Source of the DNA: Chloroflexota bacterium | GTDB lineage: Bacteria > Chloroflexota > Anaerolineae > Anaerolineales > UBA4823 | DNA length: 64,000 nt | NCBI GenBank assembly: GCA_012516075.1 | Contig: JAAYXE010000031.1 | Location: 62,001-126,000, forward strand | Direction: 5' to 3' | Shown: in pieces, positions 34,568-43,497 of the stretch | Layout: the number at the start of each line of letters is the position of its first letter | Position numbering within the stretch: the stretch's first letter is position 1 | Notes under the pieces: generated by a model | Database searches by the model: none | Told to the model about the DNA's origin: nothing | Seen by the model: only the letters and a program-made list of their open reading frames with translations | Position numbers and translations under genes: made by a program

Positions 34568-35757
34568 CAGTCCCCAACCCTCAGGCCGGCGCTGTGACCG
34601 TTGCCAACCGGTTCCTGTGCAGGCAGGACGGCAAAGGCCTCCTCCTGCTGTTCTTCCTGGAAGAGGCGTATTTCTTCGGCAACCCTCAGGATTTGCTCCT
34701 GGGTCAGCTCTGCGTACATGGGCAGCGAAAGGATTTCCCGGGCTGCGGCTTCGGTTACCGGCAGGCTTCCCTCTCCAAATCCGTATTTCCGGTATGGGGG
34801 CTGCAGGTGGCAGGGGATGGGGTAGTGGATGCCGGTGCCAATACCTTTGTTCATCAGGTGGTCGCGCAGCGCATCCCGGTTGCGCGTCCGGATCACGTAC
34901 AGGTGGTAGACGTGGCGGCAGCCCACCAGTTCCACCGGCCGTTCTACGCCGCAGCCCTCCAGCGCCGTGTTGTAGATCGCCGCATTCTCCCGGCGCCGGT
35001 TGTTCCACTCGTCCAGGCAGCGCAGCTTGATGCGCAGCACTGCCGCCTGCAGTTCATCCAGCCGCCCGTTGAGACCGAACGAATCGTGTTCGTAGCGTCT
35101 CTCTGAGCCATGATCTCGCAGGATGCGCACCCGGCGGGCGATATCCGGATCCTGTGTGGTAACCATTCCCCCCTCTCCATAGGCGCCCAGGTTCTTGGAG
35201 AAGTAAAAGCTGAAAGCGCCCAGGGTGCCCATGCTGCCGGCCTTGCGCCCCTTATATTCTGCGCCGTGTGCCTGGCAGGCGTCTTCGATCACGTACAGAT
35301 TCCACTTCCGGGCGATCTCGAGAATCGGGTCCATATCGGCGCACTGCCCGTAAAGGTGGACCGGCAGAATGGCCCGGGTGCGCGGCGTTATGCGGCTCTC
35401 GATCTGGGTGATATCCATGGTGTAAGTGACCGGGTCAATGTCTACGAAGACAGGCACTGCACCAACCAGGCAAATGGCCTCCAGTGTGGCGATAAAGGTA
35501 TTGGCGACGGTGATGACTTCATCTCCTGGGCCGATATCCAGGGCGCGCAGGGCCAGGTGCAACGCCTGTGTGCCGTCACTGACTCCAATGGCGTGATTCA
35601 CCCCACAGTATTCTGCAAATTCCTGTTCGAAAGCGCGTGTGTTGGGTCCTAAGAACAACTGCATGCTGTCCAGGACTTCGGCCCAGGCGCGCTCGATCTC
35701 AGCTTTCAACGGCCTGTACTGGGCTTTCAGGTCAACCAATGGAATCTCGATGTTCAT
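34567..35757 (-). CDS. DegT/DnrJ/EryC1-family PLP aminotransferase
   Basis: A 396-residue sugar aminotransferase-like enzyme. The PLP Lys is residue 188 in FYFSKNLGAYGEGG; an SDGTQALHLAL motif, the DACQAHGAEY segment and the C-terminal GIGTGIHYP motif are typical of the family. These enzymes add an amino group to a keto-sugar bound to UDP or dTDP; relatives such as WbpE act at C3 of a UDP-GlcNAc-derived uronic acid. The upstream AGGAGGGAG is a strong ribosome site. The gene overlaps the thioesterase by one base, so it could serve the polyketide, but a matching Gfo/Idh dehydrogenase and acetyltransferase sit about 8 kb upstream in the glycan part and suggest amino-sugar synthesis. The last 20 residues are an unconserved tail. 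Confidence 0.92.
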   Translation of the reverse strand: MNIEIPLVDLKAQYRPLKAEIERAWAEVLDSMQLFLGPNTRAFEQEFAEYCGVNHAIGVSDGTQALHLALRALDIGPGDEVITVANTFIATLEAICLVGAVPVFVDIDPVTYTMDITQIESRITPRTRAILPVHLYGQCADMDPILEIARKWNLYVIEDACQAHGAEYKGRKAGSMGTLGAFSFYFSKNLGAYGEGGMVTTQDPDIARRVRILRDHGSERRYEHDSFGLNGRLDELQAAVLRIKLRCLDEWNNRRRENAAIYNTALEGCGVERPVELVGCRHVYHLYVIRTRNRDALRDHLMNKGIGTGIHYPIPCHLQPPYRKYGFGEGSLPVTEAAAREILSLPMYAELTQEQILRVAEEIRLFQEEQQEEAFAVLPAQEPVGNGHSAGLRVGD

Positions 35758-35850
35758 TTCTCTCCCTCCTGTATGGTGCAGTCATTTTTGAGTGAATTAA
35801 TCGCGGCTTTCCACCCTCTTCGGTGCCGCTTTGCATGTACGTTGATCTTT

Positions 35851-37275
35851 TCAGGGGATCGCAGCCGCCTGAGCGGGATCGTAAAGATAGACCCTCATTT
35901 TGAAATTGCGCGCTGCCACCTGAACATCAAAAACCCCTTCCAGAGAGGCATTCCTCACCAGCCAGCGGTGGACGCGGGGCCAGTAGGCCTCGCCGACCAT
36001 ATCCTCCAGGAACCAGACGCGCCCATCCGAATTGGGGACTGCATCCAGGTCCACGCGGTTGAAGCTGGTCACTTCCCGGCCAAGATAATACTCAGCAACA
36101 ATCCGGCTGGAAGCGACAATCTGGTCCCCCTCTTCCAGCCGGTTTTCCACAAGACTGGTCGCTGCTTTCCAGTTTGCCCGGTTGCCATGCTGGTATTGAT
36201 AGTAGAGTGCGTTTTCACTCATCGGCAGCAGGACCATGACGAGCAGCATGCCGGAAGCCAGCAGGCGGGCTGTGCCGCGCGTTTGCCGCAGCAGTTCCAC
36301 AGCCCCAACACTGGCCGCCAGAATCCAGCAAAAAAGTGAAACGAAGATGTAGCGATTGGCGGTGTAGGTGAAGAAGGAAAGAAATGCGGTTCCCAGCATG
36401 GGAACCAGCGCCCCCAGCCCCACCAGGAGAAAAAGGCGGTTTTTTTGCCGGTACAGGTGAACCAGCCCCAGGATGGCGGCTACAATTACCGGCACGCCGA
36501 TGTAATAGACTGCGCCTCCCACCACCCACAACGGGCTGTTGTTGGCGGCCTCCGCGTAGGACTCAACAAAATCACCGGTCATGGACAGAAATGTGGGCAT
36601 CACCAGCGGGATCCCTGCCAGGGCCGGAAGCGTGAGGGCTCCCACATTTTTCAATCGCAGACCGCGCGGCTTCTCCAGGGGCAGGATTTTGACCAGCAGC
36701 AGATAGCCGGCCATTACTGGCACCAGGAACAGGGCAAAGTAGCGTTCCAGAAAGGCCAATCCCAGGAAAACCAGACTGAGCAGCAGCAGCCACAGGCGAT
36801 CTTTTTCGATTCCCAGGTAAAATACAAACAGGCTCAGACAGTAGAACAGCAGCACTGTGGGGTAAAAGCGTGCATTCTGCGACCAGTAGATATGCCATGG
36901 GGACACGGCCAGAAGAAGGACTGCAGCCAGAGTAATATCGGCTGCCAGGAAACGGCGTACGACGAAGTACAGCAGCGGGATGGAAAACGTGCCGATCATG
37001 GCAGGTGCCAGCCGGGCACCCCATTCACTTACCCCGGTGATCCCAATTACAAGGTGCATGGATGCCGCTGTGAATGATTTGTGACCCAGCCCGAGAGCGG
37101 GGAAATTGAGGGCGCGCTCAACCATGATGAGCTCATCACCCCAGAAGCTCCACTCACCGAGCCGGAACAGGCGCAGTCCGGCTGCCAGCAGGGTGACGGC
37201 TGCAAGCAAAATGTATTCGAGACGGCCGGAGGTTACCAGAGGCCGGGAATTGGTATCGTTGAGGCTGGCATCCAT
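35851..37275 (-). CDS. Membrane glycosyltransferase, GT39/ArnT-like
   Basis: A 474-residue multi-pass protein of the dolichyl/polyprenyl-phosphate sugar transferase fold. It has a Asp-Glu pair in FWGDE after the first membrane segment (near residue 50), and the WSQNARFYP loop seen in bacterial GT39 proteins; about nine to eleven hydrophobic segments follow and a soluble tail ends it. I chose the ATG at 37275, five bases after GGGAG; an open frame runs to a TTG at 37305. It probably moves a sugar from a polyprenyl-phosphate donor to a glycan or lipid outside the membrane. Acceptor and sugar are unknown. Confidence 0.85.
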   Translation of the reverse strand: MDASLNDTNSRPLVTSGRLEYILLAAVTLLAAGLRLFRLGEWSFWGDELIMVERALNFPALGLGHKSFTAASMHLVIGITGVSEWGARLAPAMIGTFSIPLLYFVVRRFLAADITLAAVLLLAVSPWHIYWSQNARFYPTVLLFYCLSLFVFYLGIEKDRLWLLLLSLVFLGLAFLERYFALFLVPVMAGYLLLVKILPLEKPRGLRLKNVGALTLPALAGIPLVMPTFLSMTGDFVESYAEAANNSPLWVVGGAVYYIGVPVIVAAILGLVHLYRQKNRLFLLVGLGALVPMLGTAFLSFFTYTANRYIFVSLFCWILAASVGAVELLRQTRGTARLLASGMLLVMVLLPMSENALYYQYQHGNRANWKAATSLVENRLEEGDQIVASSRIVAEYYLGREVTSFNRVDLDAVPNSDGRVWFLEDMVGEAYWPRVHRWLVRNASLEGVFDVQVAARNFKMRVYLYDPAQAAAIP

Positions 37276-37363
37276 CATTACTCCCGAAGATTTCGCGGAG
37301 ATCAACCTGTCGGGCAGGTCACTTCAGCATTCCTGATTAATTACTGGGTGCCCGGTGCTTCTA

Positions 37364-38998
37364 CTAATCAGATGTCACTGTCAGGGAAAGCATAGGGGAG
37401 CCGGTCGAAGGGTGGGTGACCCCCGGGTTGAGCTGACTGCCGTCGCTGATCCACAGCACAAGATCCTGCTCGCCGGCTGCTTCAGGTGGGGTAAAGGACT
37501 GCGTGCCTGCGGACACCGCGAACGGAGATCCGATCCAGGCGCCCGGGCTGCGGGGATCGAACCAGCGGCCGTTCAGATTCTGGCCCTGCACTTCGAGGCT
37601 GAATGGCCCGCCGGTGGTATACACCAGGTAATGATGGCCGGCCTCCGCCAGAACGAACTGGCTCTGGCCGCCGTCGCTGGCCAGCTCATTGGCCGGCGTC
37701 ATGCGCTGAAAAGGGATCCGGCTTTCCGCCAGGAAGCGCTGTAATGCCTGCAGGTCGCTTCCGGTGCCGCTGCCAGCAGCGCCGCCAGTGAAGTTTGCCC
37801 ACAGACGGGCGCGCTGTTCAGGGTCGCTGTCGCTGTTCAGAATGCCGAACTCTTCACTCAAATGCGGCAGGTCGTACTGGCTCCAGAAGCCGGAAGCAAA
37901 CCGGTTGACCCGCCGGGGGGGCGCATTGTTGCCTGCCTGCGAGGCAATAAAATCGGCCCAGCTTTCGCCGCCGAACTCCCAGCCGCTCCCCGCGATGCCG
38001 TGCACCGAAACCGGACGCCCCCACGGGTTGTACTGCTGGATGAAATTACCCATGCGGGTAACTTCATCCCTCATCCAGTCTTCCTGCCACTCCAGCGCGA
38101 TGACATACATAGTGTGGCTGAACGCCGAGGTACGCGCCAGCGTATAGCGCACCAGCCTGCGCTTATCCGCTTCGCTCACCTGGCGGAAGCGGCTGTCATC
38201 GGCGAAAAACCACAGTTCTGCCAGCATGCGGTTTTCTTTAAACTGCTGGATGTAGCCATCGTACAGCGTCCAGCGCCTCAGATCCATTTGTGTCTTATCG
38301 TTTCTTGCGGCGCTGCCCACCCAGGGCGTGACCGGCTGGTCGTCATAGTCGCCGCGGTTGGCGATGTAAAGGTTTGCTTTGTTGGCGCTGTGGAAATCTC
38401 GCTGGCGCTCGAGAACTGCTTTACGCTGGTCGTCGTCCAGCGTCTCGCTCATATAGATATGGGTGCTGGGCAGGCCGCCGCTTAAATCGAGAAAATGGCC
38501 GACCAGATAGATGGGCTCGCCGTTTTGCAGAGCGAAGTACTTCCCCTGGCGAACCACCCCGCCGCTGTTTTCACCCGGCAGGCATTCGATTTCGCCGGAT
38601 AACCCGAACAGTTCCGGATCCGGCTGGTCGCCTTCCACGGTGCGCCAGGTCCACCGGCCGGGCATATAGGGGGTCAGGCGAGCTTTCCAGACCCTGCCTT
38701 CCTGGCCGCCGCGTCCATCGCCGTCGTAAAAACCGTCGATGAGAAAGGTCTTCCCGGTCGGGTCATGTATCTCCAGCCTGAGAAGATAGGTGTCAAAGGG
38801 GTTATCCGGGGAAAGCGAAGCGGTAAAAACCAGTTCCAGCGTGTCATACAATCCGATCTGTACAGGCTCTTGAGTAGCTGCAGCGGATGTAATTTGAATT
38901 GTGGGTGAAGTTGAGGTCGAAATGCCGGCGGTAGGTGTTTCCGTCTCCTGCTGCCCGGGGCGGACAGGAAAGCAGCCTGCCAGCAGGATGACGAACAT
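37364..38998 (-). CDS. Secreted lipoprotein with DUF5060 and glycosidase-like domain
   Basis: A 544-residue protein from the first ATG. The N-terminus has a lipobox (LLAGC, Cys at residue 9), then a Thr/Ser/Pro-rich linker, a beta-sandwich resembling DUF5060 (about 45-140, with the GFYDGDG motif), a region resembling the TIM barrel of DUF4038/putative glycoside hydrolases (about 150-430, ending in the SEEFGI segment), and a C-terminal beta domain. From the ATG the signal peptide would be too short and without positive charge. The frame continues upstream to an ATC at 39040 placed five bases after GGAGG, which would add a Lys/Arg n-region, so the true start may be that rare codon. Probably acts on the polysaccharide at the cell surface (inference from neighbours); active-site residues not identified with certainty. 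Confidence 0.82.
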   Translation of the reverse strand: MFVILLAGCFPVRPGQQETETPTAGISTSTSPTIQITSAAATQEPVQIGLYDTLELVFTASLSPDNPFDTYLLRLEIHDPTGKTFLIDGFYDGDGRGGQEGRVWKARLTPYMPGRWTWRTVEGDQPDPELFGLSGEIECLPGENSGGVVRQGKYFALQNGEPIYLVGHFLDLSGGLPSTHIYMSETLDDDQRKAVLERQRDFHSANKANLYIANRGDYDDQPVTPWVGSAARNDKTQMDLRRWTLYDGYIQQFKENRMLAELWFFADDSRFRQVSEADKRRLVRYTLARTSAFSHTMYVIALEWQEDWMRDEVTRMGNFIQQYNPWGRPVSVHGIAGSGWEFGGESWADFIASQAGNNAPPRRVNRFASGFWSQYDLPHLSEEFGILNSDSDPEQRARLWANFTGGAAGSGTGSDLQALQRFLAESRIPFQRMTPANELASDGGQSQFVLAEAGHHYLVYTTGGPFSLEVQGQNLNGRWFDPRSPGAWIGSPFAVSAGTQSFTPPEAAGEQDLVLWISDGSQLNPGVTHPSTGSPMLSLTVTSD

Positions 38999-39045
38999 AT
39001 GAAAAAGGATCGCCAGCCGGGTAATGATTTTTGGGGCGATGAAAT

Positions 39046-39050
39046 CCTCC
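39046..39050 (-). promoter_or_regulatory. Strong ribosome site without a normal start codon downstream
   Basis: GGAGG on the minus strand. Five bases downstream lies ATC (39040-39038), in frame with the DUF5060 lipoprotein; the first in-frame ATG is 47 bases downstream at 38998. The arrangement points to initiation at ATC, or to an ATG lost by mutation or base error. Confidence 0.55.
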
Positions 39051-39090
39051 GGAGATGACGCAAGACGGGAAGCTGTACGAACGTGCCCCC

Positions 39091-41070
39091 TTATGGGGCG
39101 ATGGAATTAAGACTGGGTGTTACACTGAGTTCGTTTCTCCCCAGAGCATCGAAAGGCTGGCGCAGCATTTCCACCAGTTTATCAACCGGCTCCTGGTCGA
39201 TCAACTGGCGCTGCCAGATTTCCAGGTTTAAGAGCAGCCACAGGCGGTAGTTGTGGTCCATCCGGCCACTGCGGTGTTCATCGAGCATGCTCAGCATGCT
39301 TTCTTTCCGCATGTACCCGGTTTCTGCCAGCCGGGAATTCTCAAAAAGCTGTTTGACTACCGGGTACAGTTCATTGCGGAACCAGTAAGCCAGAGGGAAA
39401 CTGAAGCCCTGCTTCTTGCGCCGCAGCAGCGGTTCGGGCAGGTATTCGTGGGCCAGCCGGTGCTGGATGTACTTCAGCCTGCGCCCACGCAGTTTAAAGT
39501 GCGTGGGGAGTGTGGCTGCAAATTCAACCATTTTTTGATCGACCAGAGGAGACCGCCCTTCGATGCTGAAGGCCATGGTCATACGGTCGTTCACGGCCAG
39601 CAGGTGCTCCGCGAGGCGGGTGCGTGTGTCGGTGTAGAGCATTTTGTCGACCACATCTTCGGCGTTGCTGGCGTTGAAGTAGTGCAGCAGGTGTTCGATC
39701 GAATCAACGTTCGCAAACTGCTGCCACAGCTGCGGGGTGTACAGCGCCTGTTTGTGGGCGTGGCTGAAGCGCAGGTAAGATGCGCTGTTGCCATAGCGTA
39801 CCCCGGCGCTGGATTCAGACATGGCTGCCAGCCACTTCAGCTTCTGCACACGGTTGTTGTAGCTGTAGCTGTCCGGCAGACGGTGGATCAGCGGCTCGAT
39901 GACCATACGCCGCAGCGGCCGGGGGATCAGGCTGTACAGGTCGACGATCAGGTTGCCGAAGTAGCGGTCGTAACCGGCGAAAATCTCATCGCCCCCATCC
40001 CCCCCCAGGACAACCTTCACATGCCGGCTGGCCAGACGTGCAACGGCAAATACGCCCATCGCAAACGGATCCACCGGTTCTTCCATGTGCCAGATCATTT
40101 CGGGCAGCGTGGTGACCACGTCTGGCTGGAGGATGTCTTCGTAATGACAGGTTCCCCAGCGTTCGGCCACCATGCGCGCGAAGGGAAGCTCGTTGAAATC
40201 CGGTTCCCGGACGCCAATGGAGAAGGTGGCGACCGGCTGGTCGGAAAGACTGGCCATTACGGAGGCGACCAGGGTTGAATCCAGCCCGCCGCTGAGAAAA
40301 GCACCCAAGGGCACATCGCTGAGCATGTGGCAGGCGACCGTTTCTTTAAGGAGCTGGCGCAGCTCAGCCAGGATCTCTTCTTCGCTGCCGGTGTGCTTGG
40401 GTGTGTAGTGCAGGTCCCAGTAAGACTGGACCTGGAGCCGGTTATCCTTGAAGGTCATGTAATGACCGGCAGGCAGTTTGAATACCCCCTCGAACAGCGT
40501 GTCTTCTCCGGGGACATAACGCAGCGAAATATAGTGGTGCATGGCGCGCGCGTTGAGCCGTGGGGAGTGAGGCATCAGCGGCAGCAGAGCTTTGATTTCG
40601 GATGCAAAGCTCAATCCTCCTCCAGCCGTGGTATAGAAAAGCGGTTTTTGGCCCAACGGATCGCGCGCCAGCAGCAGCTGCTGATTGGTCTCATCCCACA
40701 GGGCGAAGGCGAACATGCCCCGTAGTTTTTTGACGCAGTCAAGACCGTGATCCTCGTACAGGTGCACGATCACTTCAGTGTCGCTGTTGGTGCGCAGTAT
40801 ATGGCCGCGTTCCTGCAAACTGCGCCGCAGTTCGGGGTAGTTGTAAATTTCGCCGTTAAATACAACCCAAACCGTGCCCTGCTCGTTGGAGATGGGCTGG
40901 TGGCCAGATTCCAGATCAATGATGCTCAGACGACGGTTTGCAAGGCCGATTTTCCCCTGGATGTAATAACCGGCGTCATCCGGGCCGCGATGGCGGATGA
41001 TGTCTGCCATCTGACGCAGTGTCTCGGGAGACACGCTCTGCTCACTCCATTGTCCACAAATACCACACAT
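39091..41070 (-). CDS. asnB: Asparagine synthase (glutamine-hydrolysing) family amidotransferase
   Basis: A 659-residue class II glutamine amidotransferase fused to an ATP-dependent asparagine-synthase domain. The start is fixed by MCGICGQW: Cys2 becomes the N-terminal nucleophile after Met removal, so an upstream in-frame extension to 41118 is rejected. The N-terminal part carries RHRGPDD and the NGEIYNY motif, and the synthase part has the ATP-loop SGGLDST and GGDGGDEIFAGYDRYF. In glycan loci such enzymes often amidate sugar carboxylates rather than free aspartate; either role is possible here. It lies 3' of the autokinase gene, separated by a 121-base gap with a nested inverted repeat, and just ahead of the lipoprotein gene. 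Confidence 0.93.
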   Translation of the reverse strand: MCGICGQWSEQSVSPETLRQMADIIRHRGPDDAGYYIQGKIGLANRRLSIIDLESGHQPISNEQGTVWVVFNGEIYNYPELRRSLQERGHILRTNSDTEVIVHLYEDHGLDCVKKLRGMFAFALWDETNQQLLLARDPLGQKPLFYTTAGGGLSFASEIKALLPLMPHSPRLNARAMHHYISLRYVPGEDTLFEGVFKLPAGHYMTFKDNRLQVQSYWDLHYTPKHTGSEEEILAELRQLLKETVACHMLSDVPLGAFLSGGLDSTLVASVMASLSDQPVATFSIGVREPDFNELPFARMVAERWGTCHYEDILQPDVVTTLPEMIWHMEEPVDPFAMGVFAVARLASRHVKVVLGGDGGDEIFAGYDRYFGNLIVDLYSLIPRPLRRMVIEPLIHRLPDSYSYNNRVQKLKWLAAMSESSAGVRYGNSASYLRFSHAHKQALYTPQLWQQFANVDSIEHLLHYFNASNAEDVVDKMLYTDTRTRLAEHLLAVNDRMTMAFSIEGRSPLVDQKMVEFAATLPTHFKLRGRRLKYIQHRLAHEYLPEPLLRRKKQGFSFPLAYWFRNELYPVVKQLFENSRLAETGYMRKESMLSMLDEHRSGRMDHNYRLWLLLNLEIWQRQLIDQEPVDKLVEMLRQPFDALGRNELSVTPSLNSIAP

Positions 41071-41103
41071 TGTATAAGAGCACTCCTGTGTACCTTCTAG
41101 TAT

Positions 41104-41161
41104 TGGCCGGTCATCCAACGCCAGGCTGCTGGAGGCAGCAGTTACCGCGCTGAACCGGCCA
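41104..41161. repeat. Nested inverted repeat between autokinase and asnB genes
   Basis: An outer 8-base perfect arm pair TGGCCGGT (41104-41111) and ACCGGCCA (41154-41161) encloses an inner hairpin CTGCTG-GAGG-CAGCAG (41126-41141). No T-run follows on the minus strand, so it is not a standard intrinsic terminator. It could be an operator, an RNA processing site or a leader structure for asnB, whose start is 34 bases further on. Confidence 0.6.
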
Positions 41162-41191
41162 TCTCTCTAATCACGAGTATCTCACACCCTT

Positions 41192-42850
41192 CTAGCGGTC
41201 ACGCTTTTCGGTTGTGGGATTAAAAATAGGCAGGCGCAGCCTGTGACCCAGGAGAGTGCCGGCTTTATATCCGTTGCGCTGCTCTTTCCCCGACTCCTCA
41301 CCGTAGTAGTAGTTGTAATAGCTGCCACCTGCGCTGGGCGGGACATTGTTGAGTACAACCCCCAGGATGTTGACCTTCACCCGGCGCAGGTTCTCTACTG
41401 CTTTGCGGGCGTCGCTGCGGCGTGTGCCGCCGAAATCGTTCACCAGCAGCACGCCGTCCAGATGGATCCCCAGGATTGCCGGGTCGGCGAACAGCAGCGC
41501 TGGCGGGGTGTCGAAAAGGACAATGTCTGCGCAACCCGTCAGATAATAAATGGTCTCCCTCATGCGGTCAGACCCCAGCAGCTCTGCCGGGTTGGGGGGC
41601 AGCACACCGCTGGGTAAGACCCGCAGAAGCTCGTGCTCGGTGTTCTGAAGTTTTTCTTCAGGCGAGGTGTCACCGTGCAGGATGATGTCGGTGATGCCGT
41701 AATGGTTCGAAACGCCGAAAATTTTGTGCAGCGTGGGGCGGCGCAGGTCTGCATCGACCAGGATGACCCGCAGACCCGAATGTGCCATAACCACTGCAAG
41801 GTTCGAGATCGTGAGGCTTTTGCCTTCCGATGGACCCGGGCTGGTGACCGCAAGGGTGTTCAGGGGTTTGTCCAGCGATGAGAACTGCAGATTGGTGCGC
41901 AGCACACGGTAGGTCTCCACCACAGGATGCAGCGGGTGATGCAGGGCAACCAGTTTTTCGGGGTATTCCTGCCCTTCGATGCGCGAGATTGTCCCCAGTG
42001 TGGAGAGGCCTGTCGTGCGGTTTATGTCCTCTGGCGATTTGATTGTGTCGTCCAGGTACTCGATCAGAAAGATTCCGCCCACAGCGAGCAGCAGACCGAT
42101 CACTGCAGCCAGCGCAACGTTCATCACCACATCCGGGCTGAACGGCCTCCTGGGGATCGATGCCTCTTCGATCACACTGAGGGCGTTTACATTACCCCCC
42201 TGCAGCGATGCCAGGAGCTGCGAATAGGTGTTCTGCCAGTTGTTCATCTTCGTTTCCAGCACGTTAATCTGGTTTTGAAGATCCTGAATTGCCCTGGCAC
42301 TGTTGGCTGCGTCGAGCTCCTGGTTGAGCAGAATGCTTTCCTGCTGGGCATCTTCGATTTTTCTCTGCAGCTCATCCATCAACTGCCGGGTGAAAGCAAG
42401 CTGTTCCTGGGTAATGCTTTCATCCATGGTGGGGCTCTGCAGAATGAGCTGCTGGGCGATGGCATCCGCCAGCAGTTTGGCACGGTACGGATCGCTGTCG
42501 ATCACGTTAATTTCCAGCAGATGGGTCTGGGGGATGACATTGGCCCTGACACGGTTGCGCAGCGACTCCCAGTTGATATTCAGACCTAAGGAATCGATGG
42601 CGCCTTTGAGAACCGGTTCGCGCACGCTTAACTGGGCGTAGGTCGCCGCCAGCTGCTGTCCGGTATTGATCTCCATCGAGCTGGGGTCCGGATTCTGCGT
42701 CACTCTACCAACCATTAAAGTTGTTTTCGTGGTATAGAGCGGGGTGGCCATCAAGCTGGCGACAAGGCTGGCCCCGGCGGCGATGCCGACGGCCAGAACG
42801 ACGAGCCAGAGCCACTTACGCACAATTTCTAAATATTGTCGTAGTTCCAC
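41192..42850 (-). CDS. Fused Wzz chain-length protein and bacterial tyrosine autokinase
   Basis: A 552-residue polysaccharide co-polymerase. Two membrane segments (about 14-36 and 240-265) flank a periplasmic/extracellular Wzz domain with a coiled coil. The cytoplasmic BY-kinase domain follows with Walker A SPGPSEGKS near 335, Walker A' VILVDADLRRP and Walker B IVLFDTPP. The C-terminal tail has a Tyr cluster (SYYNYYYGEE), the expected autophosphorylation site. I chose the GTG at 42850, which follows AAGGAG by six bases; an ATG-led frame reaches 42889 but adds residues unlike the family. Controls chain length and export of the glycan. The fused form is usual for many diderms; the lack of a Wza-type exporter gene nearby is notable. 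Confidence 0.94.
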   Translation of the reverse strand: MELRQYLEIVRKWLWLVVLAVGIAAGASLVASLMATPLYTTKTTLMVGRVTQNPDPSSMEINTGQQLAATYAQLSVREPVLKGAIDSLGLNINWESLRNRVRANVIPQTHLLEINVIDSDPYRAKLLADAIAQQLILQSPTMDESITQEQLAFTRQLMDELQRKIEDAQQESILLNQELDAANSARAIQDLQNQINVLETKMNNWQNTYSQLLASLQGGNVNALSVIEEASIPRRPFSPDVVMNVALAAVIGLLLAVGGIFLIEYLDDTIKSPEDINRTTGLSTLGTISRIEGQEYPEKLVALHHPLHPVVETYRVLRTNLQFSSLDKPLNTLAVTSPGPSEGKSLTISNLAVVMAHSGLRVILVDADLRRPTLHKIFGVSNHYGITDIILHGDTSPEEKLQNTEHELLRVLPSGVLPPNPAELLGSDRMRETIYYLTGCADIVLFDTPPALLFADPAILGIHLDGVLLVNDFGGTRRSDARKAVENLRRVKVNILGVVLNNVPPSAGGSYYNYYYGEESGKEQRNGYKAGTLLGHRLRLPIFNPTTEKRDR

Positions 42851-42856
42851 GGTGAT

Positions 42857-42862
42857 CTCCTT
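42857..42862 (-). promoter_or_regulatory. Ribosome site fixing a GTG start for the autokinase
   Basis: AAGGAG on the minus strand with a 6-base spacer to the GTG at 42850. The resulting protein begins VELRQYL, like the family consensus after Met. Confidence 0.75.
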
Positions 42863-42969
42863 CCGTAGCTGCAGTGCCCGGAATAGCATTCGAAGGAGCG
42901 TAGAGAATTAAACATCCCCTGTATCATCTCATACGGATAAGAAGAGATTTCGGTTTCGGGAAGGTATCC

Positions 42970-43497
42970 TCACGGCTCCATGATTTCAGGCGTTTCTCCG
43001 CGGCGCATTTCTTCATTGATCCACTTTAGAAAACGCGCCGGATTTCCGGCAACCACAGCATTGTCTGGGACGTCGCGAGTAACCACGCTGCCTGCACCTA
43101 TGATGGCATTTTCTCCGATCACCACGCCACACAGTATGGTGGCGCTTGTGCCAATTGAGGCACGTCGTTTGACTAGCGTCCGCTCAAGGGTCCAGTCGTC
43201 AGGGGTCTGTAATTTCCCATCTGGAGTAGTTGCACGCGGGTAACGATCGTTGATGAAAGAAACGTTGTGGCCGATGAAAACTTCATCTTCGATGGTGACC
43301 CCCTCGCAGATGAAGGTGTGGCTGGAGATCTTGACCCGCTTCCCGATCTTTGCACCACGCTGGATCTCCACAAAAGTCCCGATCTTGCTCTCGTCACCGA
43401 TTTCGCAGCCGTAGAGATTGACGAAACCGTAGATTTGAACATCCTTCCCCAGTTTTACATCGGGGGCAATACGGTTGAAGTTTCCATCGTCTACCAT
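42970..43497 (-). CDS. Left-handed beta-helix sugar N-acetyltransferase (WbpD-like)
   Basis: A 175-residue hexapeptide-repeat acyltransferase. Repeats run from about 12 to 155 (for example IGKRVKI, IGENAIIGAGSVVTRDVP), with a loop containing HNVSFINDRYPRA, as in acetyltransferases acting on UDP-3-amino sugars. The start is the ATG at 43497 (MVDDGNF), overlapping the stop of the Gfo/Idh gene by 7 bases; the longer open frame to 43656 is that gene read in another frame. Together with the Gfo/Idh enzyme and a DegT aminotransferase it would complete dehydrogenation, transamination and N-acylation of a sugar nucleotide. The acyl donor is probably acetyl-CoA. Confidence 0.9.
   Translation of the reverse strand: MVDDGNFNRIAPDVKLGKDVQIYGFVNLYGCEIGDESKIGTFVEIQRGAKIGKRVKISSHTFICEGVTIEDEVFIGHNVSFINDRYPRATTPDGKLQTPDDWTLERTLVKRRASIGTSATILCGVVIGENAIIGAGSVVTRDVPDNAVVAGNPARFLKWINEEMRRGETPEIMEP

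Noticed and set aside
34568..35008. N-terminal extension of the thioesterase frame
   Set aside because: It overlaps the aminotransferase gene completely, is Pro/Arg rich without family similarity, and the ATG at 34567 gives the normal thioesterase start.
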